The notes beneath the pieces are model-generated. The model did no database searches. It was not told the DNA's origin and was given only the letters and a program-made list of their open reading frames with translations. Position numbers and translations under genes: made by a program. A stretch of DNA of 51,951 nucleotides from Sphingopyxis granuli NBRC 100800 (GTDB taxonomy: Bacteria; Pseudomonadota; Alphaproteobacteria; Sphingomonadales; Sphingomonadaceae), in the NCBI RefSeq assembly GCF_001591045.1, contig NZ_BCUA01000024.1, forward strand, positions 1 through 51,951. The letters run 5' to 3'. Within the stretch, counting starts at the first letter, position 1; every line of letters starts with the position of its first letter. This document shows, piece by piece, positions 18,295 through 27,426 of the stretch.

Positions 18295-18986
18295 CCCTCG
18301 ATCACCCCATTTTCGCCAAATGGCCGGCGCGCCATCCCGAGCGGCTGCAACTCTTCACCGCGCCGACCCCCAACGGCGTCAAGGCGAGCATCATGCTCGA
18401 GGAAACGGGCCTGCCCTATGAGGCGCATCGCATCGACATCATGGCGAACGAAAGCCATGACCCGGCCTTTCTGGCACTGAACCCCAACGGCAAGATTCCG
18501 GCGATCTACGATCCCGACGGACCGGGCGGAAAGCCGCTGGCGCTGTTCGAATCGGGGGCGATCCTGATCTATCTCGCCGACAAGACGGGGATGTTCCTGC
18601 CCGCCGATCCCAACGCCCGCTACGAAACGATCCAGTGGGTGATGTGGCAGATGGGCGGTGCCGGCCCGATGTTCGGCCAGCTCGGCTTCTTCCACAAGTT
18701 CGCCGGACGCGACTATGAGGACAAGCGTCCGCGCGACCGCTACGCGGCCGAATCCGCGCGGCTGCTGGGGGTGCTCGACGACCGGCTCGACGGGCGGACG
18801 TGGATCATGGACGAGGGATACAGCATCGCCGATATCTCGCTGCTCGGCTGGGTGCGCAACCTGATCGGGTTCTACGACGCCGCCGACATCGTCGGATACG
18901 AACGGTTCCGCAACGTCCAGACGTGGCTCGACCGCGGCCTTGCGCGGCCGGCGGTGCAGCGCGGGCTGGAGGTCGGGGCGGCTTAA
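18291..18986 (+). CDS. Glutathione S-transferase family protein (YghU/YfcG-like)
   Basis: 231 residues. An N-terminal thioredoxin fold contains FTAPTPNGVKASIMLEE, NPNGKIPAI with the cis-Pro, and ESGAILIYLADK with the Glu-Ser glutathione site. The helical C-terminal domain has SIADISLLGWV. The TPNG active-site stretch and WVMWQMGGAGPMFGQ are typical of nu-class proteins such as E. coli YghU, which act as disulfide-bond reductases and lack a catalytic Cys. Start ATG overlaps the chorismate mutase stop by four bases. Confidence 0.9.
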   Translation: MTLDHPIFAKWPARHPERLQLFTAPTPNGVKASIMLEETGLPYEAHRIDIMANESHDPAFLALNPNGKIPAIYDPDGPGGKPLALFESGAILIYLADKTGMFLPADPNARYETIQWVMWQMGGAGPMFGQLGFFHKFAGRDYEDKRPRDRYAAESARLLGVLDDRLDGRTWIMDEGYSIADISLLGWVRNLIGFYDAADIVGYERFRNVQTWLDRGLARPAVQRGLEVGAA

Positions 18987-19141
18987 GCCACAAAAGCCCC
19001 GCATGTGCGATCGGGCAGGCGAATGGCGAACGGGTCAACGAGCCATCGTCATGCTGGCACGGCCGGATAATGCAGGACAGCGGAATTTCGCGCGGGTTCG
19101 GTGAGCCGGGAGGTGGAGCGCGCCATTGTTGCTTTCACCTT

Positions 19142-19220
19142 GTCGTTCCCGCGAAAGCGGGAACCCAAGGAAAGGTCAGCTGGCGCATGCTCTGGACCCC
19201 CGCTTTCGCGGGGATGACGA
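19142..19220. repeat. Composite REP-like inverted repeat
   Basis: Two inverted copies of one unit. The first is TCGTTCCCGC-GAAA-GCGGGAACCC, with a perfect 8-bp hairpin at 19145-19164. The second is CCCCGC-TTTC-GCGGGG followed by ATGACGA (19198-19220). The minus strand reads as the pseudo-peptide RHPRESGGPE, a hallmark of such repeats. It lies between the convergent GST and sensor kinase genes, in a 271-base gap with nothing else visible. Confidence 0.75.
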
Positions 19221-19257
19221 AGATGGGGAATGTCCACCGCTCCAGCAACCTGTACCG

Positions 19258-20661
19258 CTACCCCGCCGGTAGCCGTAGGCGCACGAGCGCGCCGCCCAAA
19301 TCCTCGCTTTCCTCCAGCGCGACGCTGCCGCCATAGATTTCGGCGACGTCGCGGACGATCGCCAGGCCCAGACCGGTTCCGGGCTTGTTGCTGTCGAGCC
19401 TTACGCCGCGGTCGAAGATGCGATCGCGATCGGTCGGCGAAATGCCCGCGCCGTCGTCCTCGATCAATATCTCTGCCATGTTGCCGTCGCGCTGCACCGT
19501 GACGAAGACGCTGCCGCCGCCATATTTGGCGGCATTGTCGAGCAGGTTGCCGACCAGTTCGTCGAGGTCCTGGCGCTCGACGCGCGCGACGACATTCCGG
19601 TCGCCCGCGGCGTCCAGCCGCACGTCGGGATAGAGCGCGGCGACCGCGCGCGACACGCTGTCGACGCTGGCGAAGACATTGGCGCGCGCCTGCGCCGCGC
19701 CGCGCCGACCGACCGCGCGCGCGCGCGCCAGATGATGGTCGACCTGCCGCCGCATCGCCGCCGCCTCGCGCCGCACGATGTCGGTGAGGTCGCTCGTCGA
19801 ACCGGTGGCGCTGGTGAGCAGGACGGTCAGCGGCGTCTTGAGCGCATGGGCGAGGTTGCCGGCGTGCAGCCGCGCCTCCTCCGCCTGCTTTTCATTGTGC
19901 GCGAGCAGCGCGTTGAGTTCGTCGACCATCGGCTGCACCTCCAGCGGCAGCGGCGCGATGATGCGGCGATTTTCCCCGCCGCGCATCGCCGCGATCGCGC
20001 GGCGGATATGGCGCAGCGGCCACAGGCCGTAGAAGGTCTGCAAGCCCGCGAGCACGATCAGGCCGAGGCCGAGCAGCGCCAGGCTGGGGATCAGTGTCGC
20101 GCGCACCGCCCGGATCTGAAGGTCGAGCGCCTCGCGCGACTGGGCGATCTGGAAGCGCCAGTTGACCTTGCTGCCGGGCAGCACGACATCGCGTTCGAGC
20201 ACGCGCAGTTCCTCGTCGGGGAACTGGCGGCTGTCGTAGGTATGGAGTTGCCGGTCGTCGTGCTTGTCCGACGTGTCGAGGCGACGCTCCCACAGCGAGC
20301 GCGACGGATAGGGCTCCTGTCCGCCGCCGCTGATCTGCCAGTAAAGGCCGCTGTAGGGTTCGAGGAATCGCTGGTCGCCGAGCGGCTCGATCATCCGCAC
20401 CTCCCCGTCGGGACCGATTTCCGACGAGCGGATCATCGCGATCAGCACATATTCGAGGTTCGAATCGAAATTGCGCGTGATCGCGCCAGTCAGCACCCGG
20501 TCGAGCGCGAAGCCGCCGCCGATCAGCAGCAGCGATATCCACAGCGCGGCGATCGCGATCATGCGCCGCGCCAGCGAGCCGGTGATGCGGCTCGTCAGCG
20601 CCGGGCGCGATGCGAAATCGTCGCTCGCCGCTTCTGCTTTCGCCGCATCCCCCTCGGTCAT
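19258..20661 (-). CDS. Sensor histidine kinase (PhoQ/FeuQ-like)
   Basis: 467 residues. Membrane helices at about 36-53 and 189-211 flank a periplasmic sensor of about 135 residues. The HisKA phosphoacceptor is His272 in NLAHALKTPLTVLL. ATPase boxes are N376 (LVGNLLDNAAKYG), DDGAGI (402-407) and GTGLGLAIV. The order and the adjacent OmpR-type regulator fit the PhoQ/FeuQ group, which responds to divalent cations or envelope stress. It starts 10 bases after the regulator stop, so the pair is an operon. Confidence 0.92.
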   Translation of the reverse strand: MTEGDAAKAEAASDDFASRPALTSRITGSLARRMIAIAALWISLLLIGGGFALDRVLTGAITRNFDSNLEYVLIAMIRSSEIGPDGEVRMIEPLGDQRFLEPYSGLYWQISGGGQEPYPSRSLWERRLDTSDKHDDRQLHTYDSRQFPDEELRVLERDVVLPGSKVNWRFQIAQSREALDLQIRAVRATLIPSLALLGLGLIVLAGLQTFYGLWPLRHIRRAIAAMRGGENRRIIAPLPLEVQPMVDELNALLAHNEKQAEEARLHAGNLAHALKTPLTVLLTSATGSTSDLTDIVRREAAAMRRQVDHHLARARAVGRRGAAQARANVFASVDSVSRAVAALYPDVRLDAAGDRNVVARVERQDLDELVGNLLDNAAKYGGGSVFVTVQRDGNMAEILIEDDGAGISPTDRDRIFDRGVRLDSNKPGTGLGLAIVRDVAEIYGGSVALEESEDLGGALVRLRLPAG

Positions 20662-20671
20662 CGGCCGACGG

Positions 20672-21337
20672 TCAATCCTGTGGATCGTCGAGCTGGTATC
20701 CGAGGCCGCGGATGGTGGTGATGATGTCGGCGCCCAGCTTCTTGCGGATGCGCGTCACGAAAACCTCGATCGTGTTCGAATCGCGGTCGAAATCCTGATC
20801 GTAGATATGCTCGATCAGCTCGGTGCGCGACACCACCTTGCCCTTGTGGTGCAGGAGGTAGGAGAGCAGCTTATATTCCTGCGCGGTCAGCTTCACCGGC
20901 TCGCCGCCGAGCGTCACGCGGCCCGAGCGGGTGTCGAGGCGCACCTTGCCCGCGACGAGTTCGCTCGACGCATTGCCCGAGGCACGGCGGATCAGCGCGC
21001 GCAGCCGCGCGATCAGTTCCTCGGTCTGGAAAGGCTTGGCGAGATAGTCGTCGGCACCGGCGTCGAGCCCGGCGACCTTGTCCGACCAGCTGTCGCGCGC
21101 GGTCAGGACGAGCACGGGGAAATTGCGCTTTTCCTTGCGCCAGCGGTCAAGCACGGTCAGCCCGTCGATCTCGGGCAGGCCGAGGTCGAGGATCGCGGCA
21201 TCGTAGCTTTCGGTCGAACCCAGGAAATGCCCCTCCTCGCCATCGGTGGCAAGGTCGACGGCATAGCCGTTCGCTTCGAGCGTCGCCTTGAGCTGCGGCC
21301 CGAGCGTGGGTTCGTCTTCAACAATCAGGATCCGCAT
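20672..21337 (-). CDS. OmpR-family response regulator (PhoP/FeuP-like)
   Basis: 221 residues. The receiver domain has acidic residues VEDEP (6-10), phosphoacceptor Asp51 (ILDLGLPEIDG) and a Lys in DDYLAKPF. The winged-helix DNA-binding domain (about 125-219) contains LTAQEYKLLSYLLHHKGKVV and TIEVFVTRIRKKLG. Close in layout to PhoP and FeuP. It is cotranscribed with the sensor kinase. The 118 bases upstream hold the promoter region, without a clear consensus. Confidence 0.93.
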   Translation of the reverse strand: MRILIVEDEPTLGPQLKATLEANGYAVDLATDGEEGHFLGSTESYDAAILDLGLPEIDGLTVLDRWRKEKRNFPVLVLTARDSWSDKVAGLDAGADDYLAKPFQTEELIARLRALIRRASGNASSELVAGKVRLDTRSGRVTLGGEPVKLTAQEYKLLSYLLHHKGKVVSRTELIEHIYDQDFDRDSNTIEVFVTRIRKKLGADIITTIRGLGYQLDDPQD

Positions 21338-21455
21338 TCAAAGGCCTTTCTGCCGCGGACCGGCACCCGCCGGCCGCCTGGGTTGCGACTGTCTAACAAC
21401 TCCGAACGATCATCGCAAAATGTCGTTGCACGAAGCGGGATTCAGCGGAAGGAAT

Positions 21456-21764
21456 TCAGGGCTTGCGGCCCACGATGCGGCCGGTGCGCGCGTCGACATA
21501 GACGACGACGACCTGGCTGCCGTCCATGAACTTGAGCGCATAGACCATCTGGCTGGCGATGAACTGCGGCCCGCCGAGATAGGTCATTCCATTATAGGGC
21601 GGACGCGAGCGCACCTCCGCGATCAGCTTGTTGAGCGGGATCACCTCGCCCTGCGCCGCCGCCTCGCGCAGATGGTCCTGATCGCGGTCGCCGCGCGCGG
21701 CCGCGGGGGCGCCCATCGAAAGCAGGACCGCCGAAGCGAGCGAAAGGATCAGGGCGCGGGTCAT
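21456..21764 (-). CDS. PepSY-like periplasmic protein
   Basis: 102 residues. A signal peptide (about 1-23, LILSLASAVLLSMGAPAAA) precedes a single PepSY-like alpha-beta unit: PLNKLIAEVRSRPPY, YALKFMDGSQVVVVYVDARTG and RIVGRKP. PepSY units often modulate envelope proteases or sensor kinases. The position just upstream of the response regulator suggests a periplasmic input or output of that system. Start at 21764 is chosen because the 20-codon extension has no coding character. Confidence 0.75.
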   Translation of the reverse strand: MTRALILSLASAVLLSMGAPAAARGDRDQDHLREAAAQGEVIPLNKLIAEVRSRPPYNGMTYLGGPQFIASQMVYALKFMDGSQVVVVYVDARTGRIVGRKP

Positions 21765-21852
21765 GACCGCATCCTGTAAGTCCGACGCATTGAATAGGCG
21801 ATGAATGACGTGGTCAGCCCCCATATCGCTTCGGGTTCGGCCGTCCGGATCA

Positions 21853-21927
21853 TGGTGGGCGCGGCAAGGATTGAACTTGCGACCCCACCCGTGTGAAGGG
21901 TGTGCTCTACCACTGAGCTACGCGCCC
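21853..21927 (-). tRNA. tRNA-Val (anticodon CAC)
   Basis: 75 nucleotides on the minus strand. The acceptor stem GGGCGCG pairs with CGCGCCC. The D arm is GCTC-AGTGGTA-GAGC and the anticodon stem CACCC/GGGTG encloses loop TTCACAC with anticodon CAC. The T arm is GCAAG-TTCAATC-CTTGC. Discriminator A is followed by an encoded CCA (21853-21855). It reads GUG valine codons, which are frequent in this genome. Confidence 0.95.
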
Positions 21928-22024
21928 GTTCCGGCTGTTGCGGCTGATGCCGCGTCCGAAAGCGGGTCGTCCATAACCGCTGCGGCGATGATTGCAACGA
22001 GCTTTTGCACGCACCGTATGCAAA

Positions 22025-22052
22025 TCGGGCCGCGACTTGCGCCGCGGCCCGA
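22025..22052 (-). terminator. Intrinsic terminator of the HU gene
   Basis: TCGGGCCGCG (22025-22034) pairs with CGCGGCCCGA (22043-22052), ten perfect base pairs. Flanking AAAT/ATTT gives a short T-tract on the minus strand. It lies 27 bases past the HU stop codon. Confidence 0.7.
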
Positions 22053-22078
22053 GATTTGTTCGCCAAAAGGCGCCTGCC

Positions 22079-22351
22079 TTAGTTGCAGGCGTCCTTGAGG
22101 GCCTTGCCGGCCTTGAACTTCGGCTGGTTCGACGCCGCGATGGTCATCGTCTCGCCGGTGCGCGGGTTGCGGCCGGTCGACGCCTTGCGCTTGCTGACCG
22201 AGAACGTCCCGAAGCCGACGAGACGGACTTCGCCGCCCTTCTTCAACGATGCGGTGATCGCGTCGAAAACGGCCTCGACCGCCTTGCTCGCATCGCCCTT
22301 GGTCAGGCCGCTCGAGTCAGCGACGGTGGCGATCAGGTCTTGCTTGTTCAT
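22079..22351 (-). CDS. hupB: DNA-binding protein HU
   Basis: 90 residues, the usual length. MNKQDLIATVADSSGLTKGDA opens the HU fold. The DNA-binding arm is GFGTFSVSKRKASTGRNPRTGE, and the C-terminus is QPKFKAGKALKDA. HU binds and bends DNA as a nucleoid protein. It follows lon on the same strand, the classical lon-hupB order. It has its own promoter and terminator, so it is probably a monocistronic unit. Confidence 0.96.
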   Translation of the reverse strand: MNKQDLIATVADSSGLTKGDASKAVEAVFDAITASLKKGGEVRLVGFGTFSVSKRKASTGRNPRTGETMTIAASNQPKFKAGKALKDACN

Positions 22352-22408
22352 GCCTAAGGAACCCCTGTGAGTGGTTGTAAGTGATTCATGGCCTTGCCAT
22401 GGCGCGTC

Positions 22409-22437
22409 ACTAACGCCGTTTCACCCCGCCTTGTCAA
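22409..22437 (-). promoter_or_regulatory. HU gene promoter
   Basis: Minus strand TTGACA (22432-22437), a 17-base spacer, then GTTAGT (22409-22414). The -35 box is a perfect consensus. It lies between the lon terminator and the HU start, giving a leader of about 50 bases. Confidence 0.6.
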
Positions 22438-22451
22438 AGCAAAAAACGGGG

Positions 22452-22476
22452 AAAAACGCCCCGAATCGGCGTTTTT
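22452..22476 (-). terminator. Intrinsic terminator of lon
   Basis: AAAAACGCC (22452-22460) pairs with GGCGTTTTT (22468-22476) around a seven-base loop. The A/T ends make it function in either direction. It lies 44 bases past the lon stop codon. Confidence 0.75.
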
Positions 22477-22519
22477 GCGACGAAAAGCGCTCCGTACGCC
22501 ACGCCCGGTCGGCGCCCGG

Positions 22520-24916
22520 TCAGTGCCGGATCGCCGATTCGGGGTCGGCGCCGGGCGCCAGCGGCGGCGACGCGGCCAGTTCGTCGGCCTCGGTCCACTC
22601 GATCGGTTCGACGGGTCCGGTCAACGCTTCGGCCAGGACCTGGTCAGCGTGGCTGACCGGCACGATCCGGAGCTTCTCGGTGATATTCGCCGGAATCTCG
22701 ACCAGATCCTTCTCATTCTCCTCGGGAATCAGAACGGTCGTGATGCCGCCGCGCAGCGCCGCGAGCAGCTTTTCCTTGAGCCCGCCGATCGCGAGCACCC
22801 GCCCGCGCAGCGTCACCTCGCCGGTCATCGCGACATCCTTGCGCACCGGGATGCCGGTGAGCGTCGACACCATCGCGGTGACCATGCCGACGCCCGCCGA
22901 CGGACCGTCCTTGGGCACCGCGCCTTCGGGCAGGTGGATATGGATGTCCTTGCGCGCGAACAGGCTGGGCTTGATGCCATAGGCCGGGGCGCGCGCCTTC
23001 ACGAACGACAGCGCCGCCTGCACCGATTCGGTCATCACCTCGCCGAGCTTGCCGGTCGTGCGCACCTGGCCCTTGCCGGCGACGGTCACCGCCTCGATCG
23101 TCAGCAGTTCGCCGCCGACCTCGGTCCAGGCAAGGCCGGTGACCGCACCGACCTGATCCTCGCGATCGCCGACGCCGTGGCGGAATTTCCGCACGCCGGA
23201 AAACTCGGCCAGATTCTCGGGCGTGATCGTGACGCTCGTCGCCTTGCCTTCGAGAATCCGGCGCAGCGCCTTGCGCGCCAGCCGCGCGATCTCGCGCTCC
23301 AGCGTGCGGACGCCCGCTTCACGCGTGTAATAGCGGATGAGGTCGCGCAGCCCGTCTTCGGTCAGTTCGAACTCGTCGAGCTTCAGCCCGTGCGCTTCGA
23401 CCTGCTTGGCGATCAGATGGCGCTTGGCGATCTCGACCTTCTCGTCCTCGGTATAGCCTTCGAGCCGGATGATCTCCATGCGGTCGAGCAAAGGCTGCGG
23501 CAGGTTGAGCGAGTTGGCCGTCGTCACGAACATCACGTCCGACAGGTCGACGTCGATTTCCAGATAATGGTCCTGGAACTTCGCATTCTGTTCGGGATCG
23601 AGCACCTCGAGCAGCGCCGACGCCGGGTCGCCGCGGAAATCCTGGCCAAGCTTGTCGATCTCGTCGAGCAGGATCAGCGGGTTCATCGCCCCCGCCTTCT
23701 TGAGGTTGGTGACGATCTTGCCCGGCAGCGAGCCGATGTAGGTGCGGCGATGGCCGCGAATCTCGGCCTCGTCGCGCACGCCGCCCAGCGACTGGCGCAC
23801 GAACGCGCGGCCCGTCGCCTTGGCGATGCTGCGGCCCAGCGAGGTCTTGCCGACGCCCGGCGGGCCGACGAGGCACAGGATCGGCCCCTTCAGCTTGTTG
23901 GTCCGTGCCTGCACCGCGAGATATTCGACGATGCGGTCCTTGACCTTTTCGAGCGCGTAATGGTCGTCGTCGAGCACGGCCTGCGCGGTCGCGATATCCT
24001 TTTTGAGCTTCGATTTCTTGCCCCAGGGCAGGCCGAGCAGCGTGTCGAGATAGTTGCGGACGACCGTCGCCTCGGCCGACATCGGCGCCATCGCACGCAG
24101 CTTCTTCAATTCGGCTTCGGCCTTGGCCTTGGCTTCCTTCGACAGCTTGAGCGTGTCGATCTTCGTCTGGAGTTCGGCAAGATCGTCGCCGCCCTCGCCA
24201 TTGTCGTTTCCGAGCTCGCGCTGGATCGCCTTCAACTGTTCGTTGAGATAATATTCGCGCTGGCTCTTCTCCATCTGCCGCTTCACGCGACCACGGATCT
24301 TCTTTTCGACCTGCAGCACGCCGAGTTCGCCCTCCATGAAGGCGAACACCATTTCGAGCCGCTTGGCGGGCGCCTCTTCCACAAGCAGCGCCTGCTTGTC
24401 GGCGACCTTGATATTGAGGTTGCCGGCGACCGAATCGGCGAGGCGCGAGGCGTCGTCGATCTGCGAGAGCTGCACCGCAGTTTCAGCGGGCATCTTCTTG
24501 TTGAGCTTCGCATATTGCTCGAACTGGTCGACGACCGACCGCATCAGCGCGGCGGTATCAACGCTGTCGTCGACCGCGTCGGCGGTGGACTCGACGGTCG
24601 CCATCACGGCCTTGTCCTCGGTCGCGAGGTCGATCAGCCGGGCGCGCTGCTTGCCCTCGACGAGCACGCGGACGGTGCCGTCGGGCAACTTCAGGAGTTG
24701 GAGCACCGTTGCAATTACGCCGGTATCGTAGAGGTCGTCGCGTACCGGATCGTCCTCGCCCGGATCGAGCTGGGCGACGAGGAAGATTTCCTTGTCGGCC
24801 TCCATCGCCGTCTCGAGCGCCGCGACCGAACGGTCGCGGCCGACGAACAGCGGAACGATCATGTGCGGGAAAACGACGATGTCACGTAGCGGAAGAAGGG
24901 GAAAGGTCTGGCTCAT
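22520..24916 (-). CDS. lon: ATP-dependent Lon protease
   Basis: 798 residues. An N-terminal substrate-binding LON domain (about 1-200, [20 protein letters not shown]) and a coiled-coil segment lead to an AAA+ module with Walker [10 protein letters not shown] and Walker B ILLDEIDK. The C-terminal protease domain has the catalytic Ser in [11 protein letters not shown] and the partner Lys in GLKEKLLAA. Degrades misfolded and regulatory proteins. No clear heat-shock promoter was found in the 153 bases upstream. Confidence 0.97.
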   Translation of the reverse strand: MSQTFPLLPLRDIVVFPHMIVPLFVGRDRSVAALETAMEADKEIFLVAQLDPGEDDPVRDDLYDTGVIATVLQLLKLPDGTVRVLVEGKQRARLIDLATEDKAVMATVESTADAVDDSVDTAALMRSVVDQFEQYAKLNKKMPAETAVQLSQIDDASRLADSVAGNLNIKVADKQALLVEEAPAKRLEMVFAFMEGELGVLQVEKKIRGRVKRQMEKSQREYYLNEQLKAIQRELGNDNGEGGDDLAELQTKIDTLKLSKEAKAKAEAELKKLRAMAPMSAEATVVRNYLDTLLGLPWGKKSKLKKDIATAQAVLDDDHYALEKVKDRIVEYLAVQARTNKLKGPILCLVGPPGVGKTSLGRSIAKATGRAFVRQSLGGVRDEAEIRGHRRTYIGSLPGKIVTNLKKAGAMNPLILLDEIDKLGQDFRGDPASALLEVLDPEQNAKFQDHYLEIDVDLSDVMFVTTANSLNLPQPLLDRMEIIRLEGYTEDEKVEIAKRHLIAKQVEAHGLKLDEFELTEDGLRDLIRYYTREAGVRTLEREIARLARKALRRILEGKATSVTITPENLAEFSGVRKFRHGVGDREDQVGAVTGLAWTEVGGELLTIEAVTVAGKGQVRTTGKLGEVMTESVQAALSFVKARAPAYGIKPSLFARKDIHIHLPEGAVPKDGPSAGVGMVTAMVSTLTGIPVRKDVAMTGEVTLRGRVLAIGGLKEKLLAALRGGITTVLIPEENEKDLVEIPANITEKLRIVPVSHADQVLAEALTGPVEPIEWTEADELAASPPLAPGADPESAIRH

Positions 24917-25069
24917 CAGGGCTCCTGGAAGGCGCTCCGAGCGGACGCGCCTCCCTGTTCATAGGGTCGTTATCGCTAATATGGCGTAACCTGCCGCCTA
25001 TTCAATGACACGGGGCTGAACGGCGACCTCCCAACTCCGCGAACGGGGGTTCAGGGCGCCGGGGAGACC

Positions 25070-25405
25070 TCAGAACGGCAGCTTGAAGCCCGGGGGCAGC
25101 GGCAGGCCGCTCGTCATCTTGCCCATTTCCTCGTTACTCGCCTGGTCGGCCTTGTCGCGCGCGTCGTTGAAGGCGGCGGCGAGCAGGTCCTCGAGCATCT
25201 GCTTCTCGCCCGGGACCATCAGGCTGTCGTCGATCGCGATGCCCTTGATCCGCCCCTTCGCGCTGGCGCGAATCCGCACGAGCCCGCCGCCCGAGACGCC
25301 TTCGACCTCGATCGTGTCGAGCTTGGCCTGCGCCTCCTGCATCTGCGCCTGCACCGAAGCGGCCGCTTCCTGCGCCGCCTTCATCATTTCCTCGATGGAT
25401 TTCAT
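25070..25405 (-). CDS. ybaB: YbaB/EbfC family nucleoid-associated protein
   Basis: 111 residues. MKSIEEMMKAAQEAAASVQAQ forms the N-terminal helix. The core VEGVSGGGLVRIRASAKGRI and the C-terminal LLAAAFNDARDKADQ are the conserved YbaB blocks. It binds DNA as a dimer; the dnaX-ybaB pairing is widespread and often includes recR, which is absent here. Its start overlaps the dnaX stop by four bases. Confidence 0.95.
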   Translation of the reverse strand: MKSIEEMMKAAQEAAASVQAQMQEAQAKLDTIEVEGVSGGGLVRIRASAKGRIKGIAIDDSLMVPGEKQMLEDLLAAAFNDARDKADQASNEEMGKMTSGLPLPPGFKLPF

Positions 25406-27108
25406 GACTGGAACCTTTGCTGATGATGCTCGTCCTCGACAAGCCTTGCGTCGGGAAAAGCCGCCAGGGCAGCCTTCACGACAGGCAGTTCGCGAATCCG
25501 CGCGTCATTGTCGGCGCTCTTCGCTTCCGCCACGTCCTTCAGGCTCGGGCGCGCCTCGCCTTCGCCGGCGCGCACTTGCCAATGACTGCCCGTCTGCGCG
25601 CGCAGCACCTCCCCCAGCCGGCGCGCGAAATCGCCGTCGAGCGTCGGGACCGCGGCGAACACCAGCAGCCCGGGCTCCAGCTCGATCACGCGCACCTCGT
25701 CATGGACCTGCCGTGCGAGCTGCTGGTGCCCGCTGCTGTCGAGAAGATGATGAATCTGCCGGATCGTGAGCGCCACCGCCGGAGTCTCGGCGGGCGCCAC
25801 TGCCGCGCTCTCCGGTCCGGCCGCCGCGGGACCCGGCGAAGGGGGCGCCGACAGGGCGGACGCACCGCCCGCCTCGATGCGCTTCGCGAGCTCGCCCGGA
25901 TCGGGCAGCGAGGCGGCGTAGATGACGCGCAGCAGCAGCATTTCGAGATGCTCGAGCGGATTATTCGCGCGCAGCACCTCCTCATGCCCCTTGAGCAGGA
26001 GCTGCCAGAGGCGGTTCAGCGGCGCGAAGCCCAGCTTCTGCGCCCAGTCGCCGATGCGCGCGCGGTCATCGTCCGACAGCGCCGGGTCCTCGTGGCGCGA
26101 CACCTTGGCAAGGGTGACGGCATGCGTCAGGTCCATCAGCCCGCGCACCATCGCGACCGGTTCGATCCCCAGCGCATATTGGGCGCGGGCGAGGTCGATC
26201 GCGCCGCCCGCATCGCCCTCCAGGATCGCCGCCATGAGTTGCGCGATCGTCGAGCGATCCGACAGGCCGAGCATCGTGCGCACCTGCTCGGCGGCGATCC
26301 GGCCACCGCCGCCGCCGGATTCGAGATCGGCGTGCGCGATCGCCTGGTCGAGGATCGACAGCCCGTCGCGCACCGAACCCTCGGCCGCATTGGCGATCAG
26401 CCAGATCGCCGGCGCCTCCGCCTCCACCCCTTCCTTCTGGAGGATGGCGCTGAAATGCGCGAACAGCATGTCGGGGGTGATGCGGCGGAGGTCGAAGCGC
26501 TGGCAGCGCGACAGCACCGTCACCGGCACCTTGTTGACCTCTGTCGTCGCAAACAGGAACTTGACGTGCGGCGGGGGTTCCTCAAGCGTTTTCAGCAGCG
26601 CGTTGAAGGCGTTGCGCGACAGCATGTGCACTTCGTCGATGATGTAGATCTTGTAGCGTGCCGACACCGCGGCGTAGCGCACCGCCTCGATGATCTCGCG
26701 CACGTCGTCGACGCCGGTGTTCGACGCGGCATCCATCTCGATCACGTCGATATGGCGGCCTTCGGTGATCGCGCGGCACGGTTCGCAGACGCCGCACGGA
26801 TCGATCGTCGGCCCGCCCTGCCCGTCGGGACCGATGCAGTTGAGCGCCTTGGCGATCAACCGCGCGGTCGAGGTCTTGCCGACACCGCGCACCCCGGTCA
26901 TCAGGAAAGCATGCGCGAGCCGATCGCGGGCGATCGCATTGCCGAGCGTGCGGACCATCGCGTCCTGGCCGATCAGTTCGGCAAAGGTCTGCGGCCGATA
27001 TTTGCGCGCAAGGACGCGGTAAGGCCCGGCCTGCGCGGCGGGCTGCGCCGGCGTTTCGGGCAGGTCCATTCCCGGCATCGCGGGTTCGTCGTCGGCGGAA
27101 TCGCTCAT
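25402..27108 (-). CDS. dnaX: DNA polymerase III subunit gamma/tau
   Basis: 568 residues. Clamp-loader AAA+ ATPase with Walker A GVRGVGKTS (72-80), zinc module Cys91, Cys105, Cys108 and Cys111 (DPCGVCEPC), DEVH (IIDEVHMLS) and sensor 1 SRCQRFDLRR. The C-terminal Ala/Pro-rich segment (about 420-450) and tail bind polymerase and helicase in tau. I saw no obvious slippery A-run for a programmed gamma frameshift. Operon with ybaB. Confidence 0.96.
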   Translation of the reverse strand: MSDSADDEPAMPGMDLPETPAQPAAQAGPYRVLARKYRPQTFAELIGQDAMVRTLGNAIARDRLAHAFLMTGVRGVGKTSTARLIAKALNCIGPDGQGGPTIDPCGVCEPCRAITEGRHIDVIEMDAASNTGVDDVREIIEAVRYAAVSARYKIYIIDEVHMLSRNAFNALLKTLEEPPPHVKFLFATTEVNKVPVTVLSRCQRFDLRRITPDMLFAHFSAILQKEGVEAEAPAIWLIANAAEGSVRDGLSILDQAIAHADLESGGGGGRIAAEQVRTMLGLSDRSTIAQLMAAILEGDAGGAIDLARAQYALGIEPVAMVRGLMDLTHAVTLAKVSRHEDPALSDDDRARIGDWAQKLGFAPLNRLWQLLLKGHEEVLRANNPLEHLEMLLLRVIYAASLPDPGELAKRIEAGGASALSAPPSPGPAAAGPESAAVAPAETPAVALTIRQIHHLLDSSGHQQLARQVHDEVRVIELEPGLLVFAAVPTLDGDFARRLGEVLRAQTGSHWQVRAGEGEARPSLKDVAEAKSADNDARIRELPVVKAALAAFPDARLVEDEHHQQRFQS

Positions 27109-27177
27109 GCGCCCGTCTTAGGGGCGGCCGGAGCGCTTGTCGAAGGGGAATGCGAGGCCGCCGCACCCCAATGCTTA

Positions 27178-27195
27178 CGTCATCCCGGGATGACG
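27178..27195. repeat. 18-bp perfect palindrome
   Basis: CGTCATCCCGGGATGACG is fully self-complementary. It lies between the SRP RNA 3' end and the dnaX start. The CGTCATCCC/GGGATGACG ends match the outer ends of the dispersed repeats elsewhere in the window, so it may be a minimal member. It could also help end SRP RNA transcription. Confidence 0.6.
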
Positions 27196-27213
27196 ATTCA
27201 GACATGTCGTGAG

Positions 27214-27308
27214 GGTGGGAGCCGGAACGACCCGCAGCGAATTCGTTGCGGCTGCTTCCTTCCGGACCTGACCGGGTTGGCGAAGACTGCGTCCGCCCGA
27301 CTCCCGGC
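27214..27308 (-). ncRNA. ffs: Signal recognition particle RNA (4.5S type)
   Basis: The minus strand contains the domain IV core GGTCAGGTCCGGAAGG followed by AAGCAGCC, the Ffh-binding hairpin with its GGAA-type loop. Flanking sequences pair back to GGGAG (5' end) and CTCCC (3' end). About 95 nucleotides, the bacterial short form without an Alu domain. Ends are set by pairing and the promoter, so are accurate to a few bases. Confidence 0.92.
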
Positions 27309-27311
27309 GCG

Positions 27312-27340
27312 GATATGGCGGCGGATCGCGCGAAATGCAA
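27312..27340 (-). promoter_or_regulatory. SRP RNA promoter
   Basis: Minus strand TTGCAT (27335-27340), a 17-base spacer and CATATC (27312-27317). The predicted start falls at the first base of the RNA stem, about 27308. Confidence 0.55.
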
Positions 27341-27426
27341 GCAGGAGCCGTTCTGTAAATGTCTTCCGGATTTGAATTTCCATTTCCGGCTTCCTACAGA
27401 TCGTGGCCGCACCCGGAGGACGAACG

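Noticed and set aside
19050..19237. Small minus-strand protein reading RHPRESGGPE
   Set aside because: This translation is the known signature of an intergenic palindromic repeat rather than a gene.
21853..21927. tRNA-Val as an integration site for a mobile element
   Set aside because: No integrase, no direct repeat of the tRNA 3' end, and ordinary genes on both sides.
24917..25069. Heat-shock (sigma-32) promoter for lon
   Set aside because: I could not find a convincing CTTGAAA-type -35 with a CCCCAT-type -10 in the minus-strand sequence.
25402..27108. Programmed frameshift in dnaX producing gamma
   Set aside because: No A-rich slippery heptamer with a following stem is visible; the gene is simply called gamma/tau.
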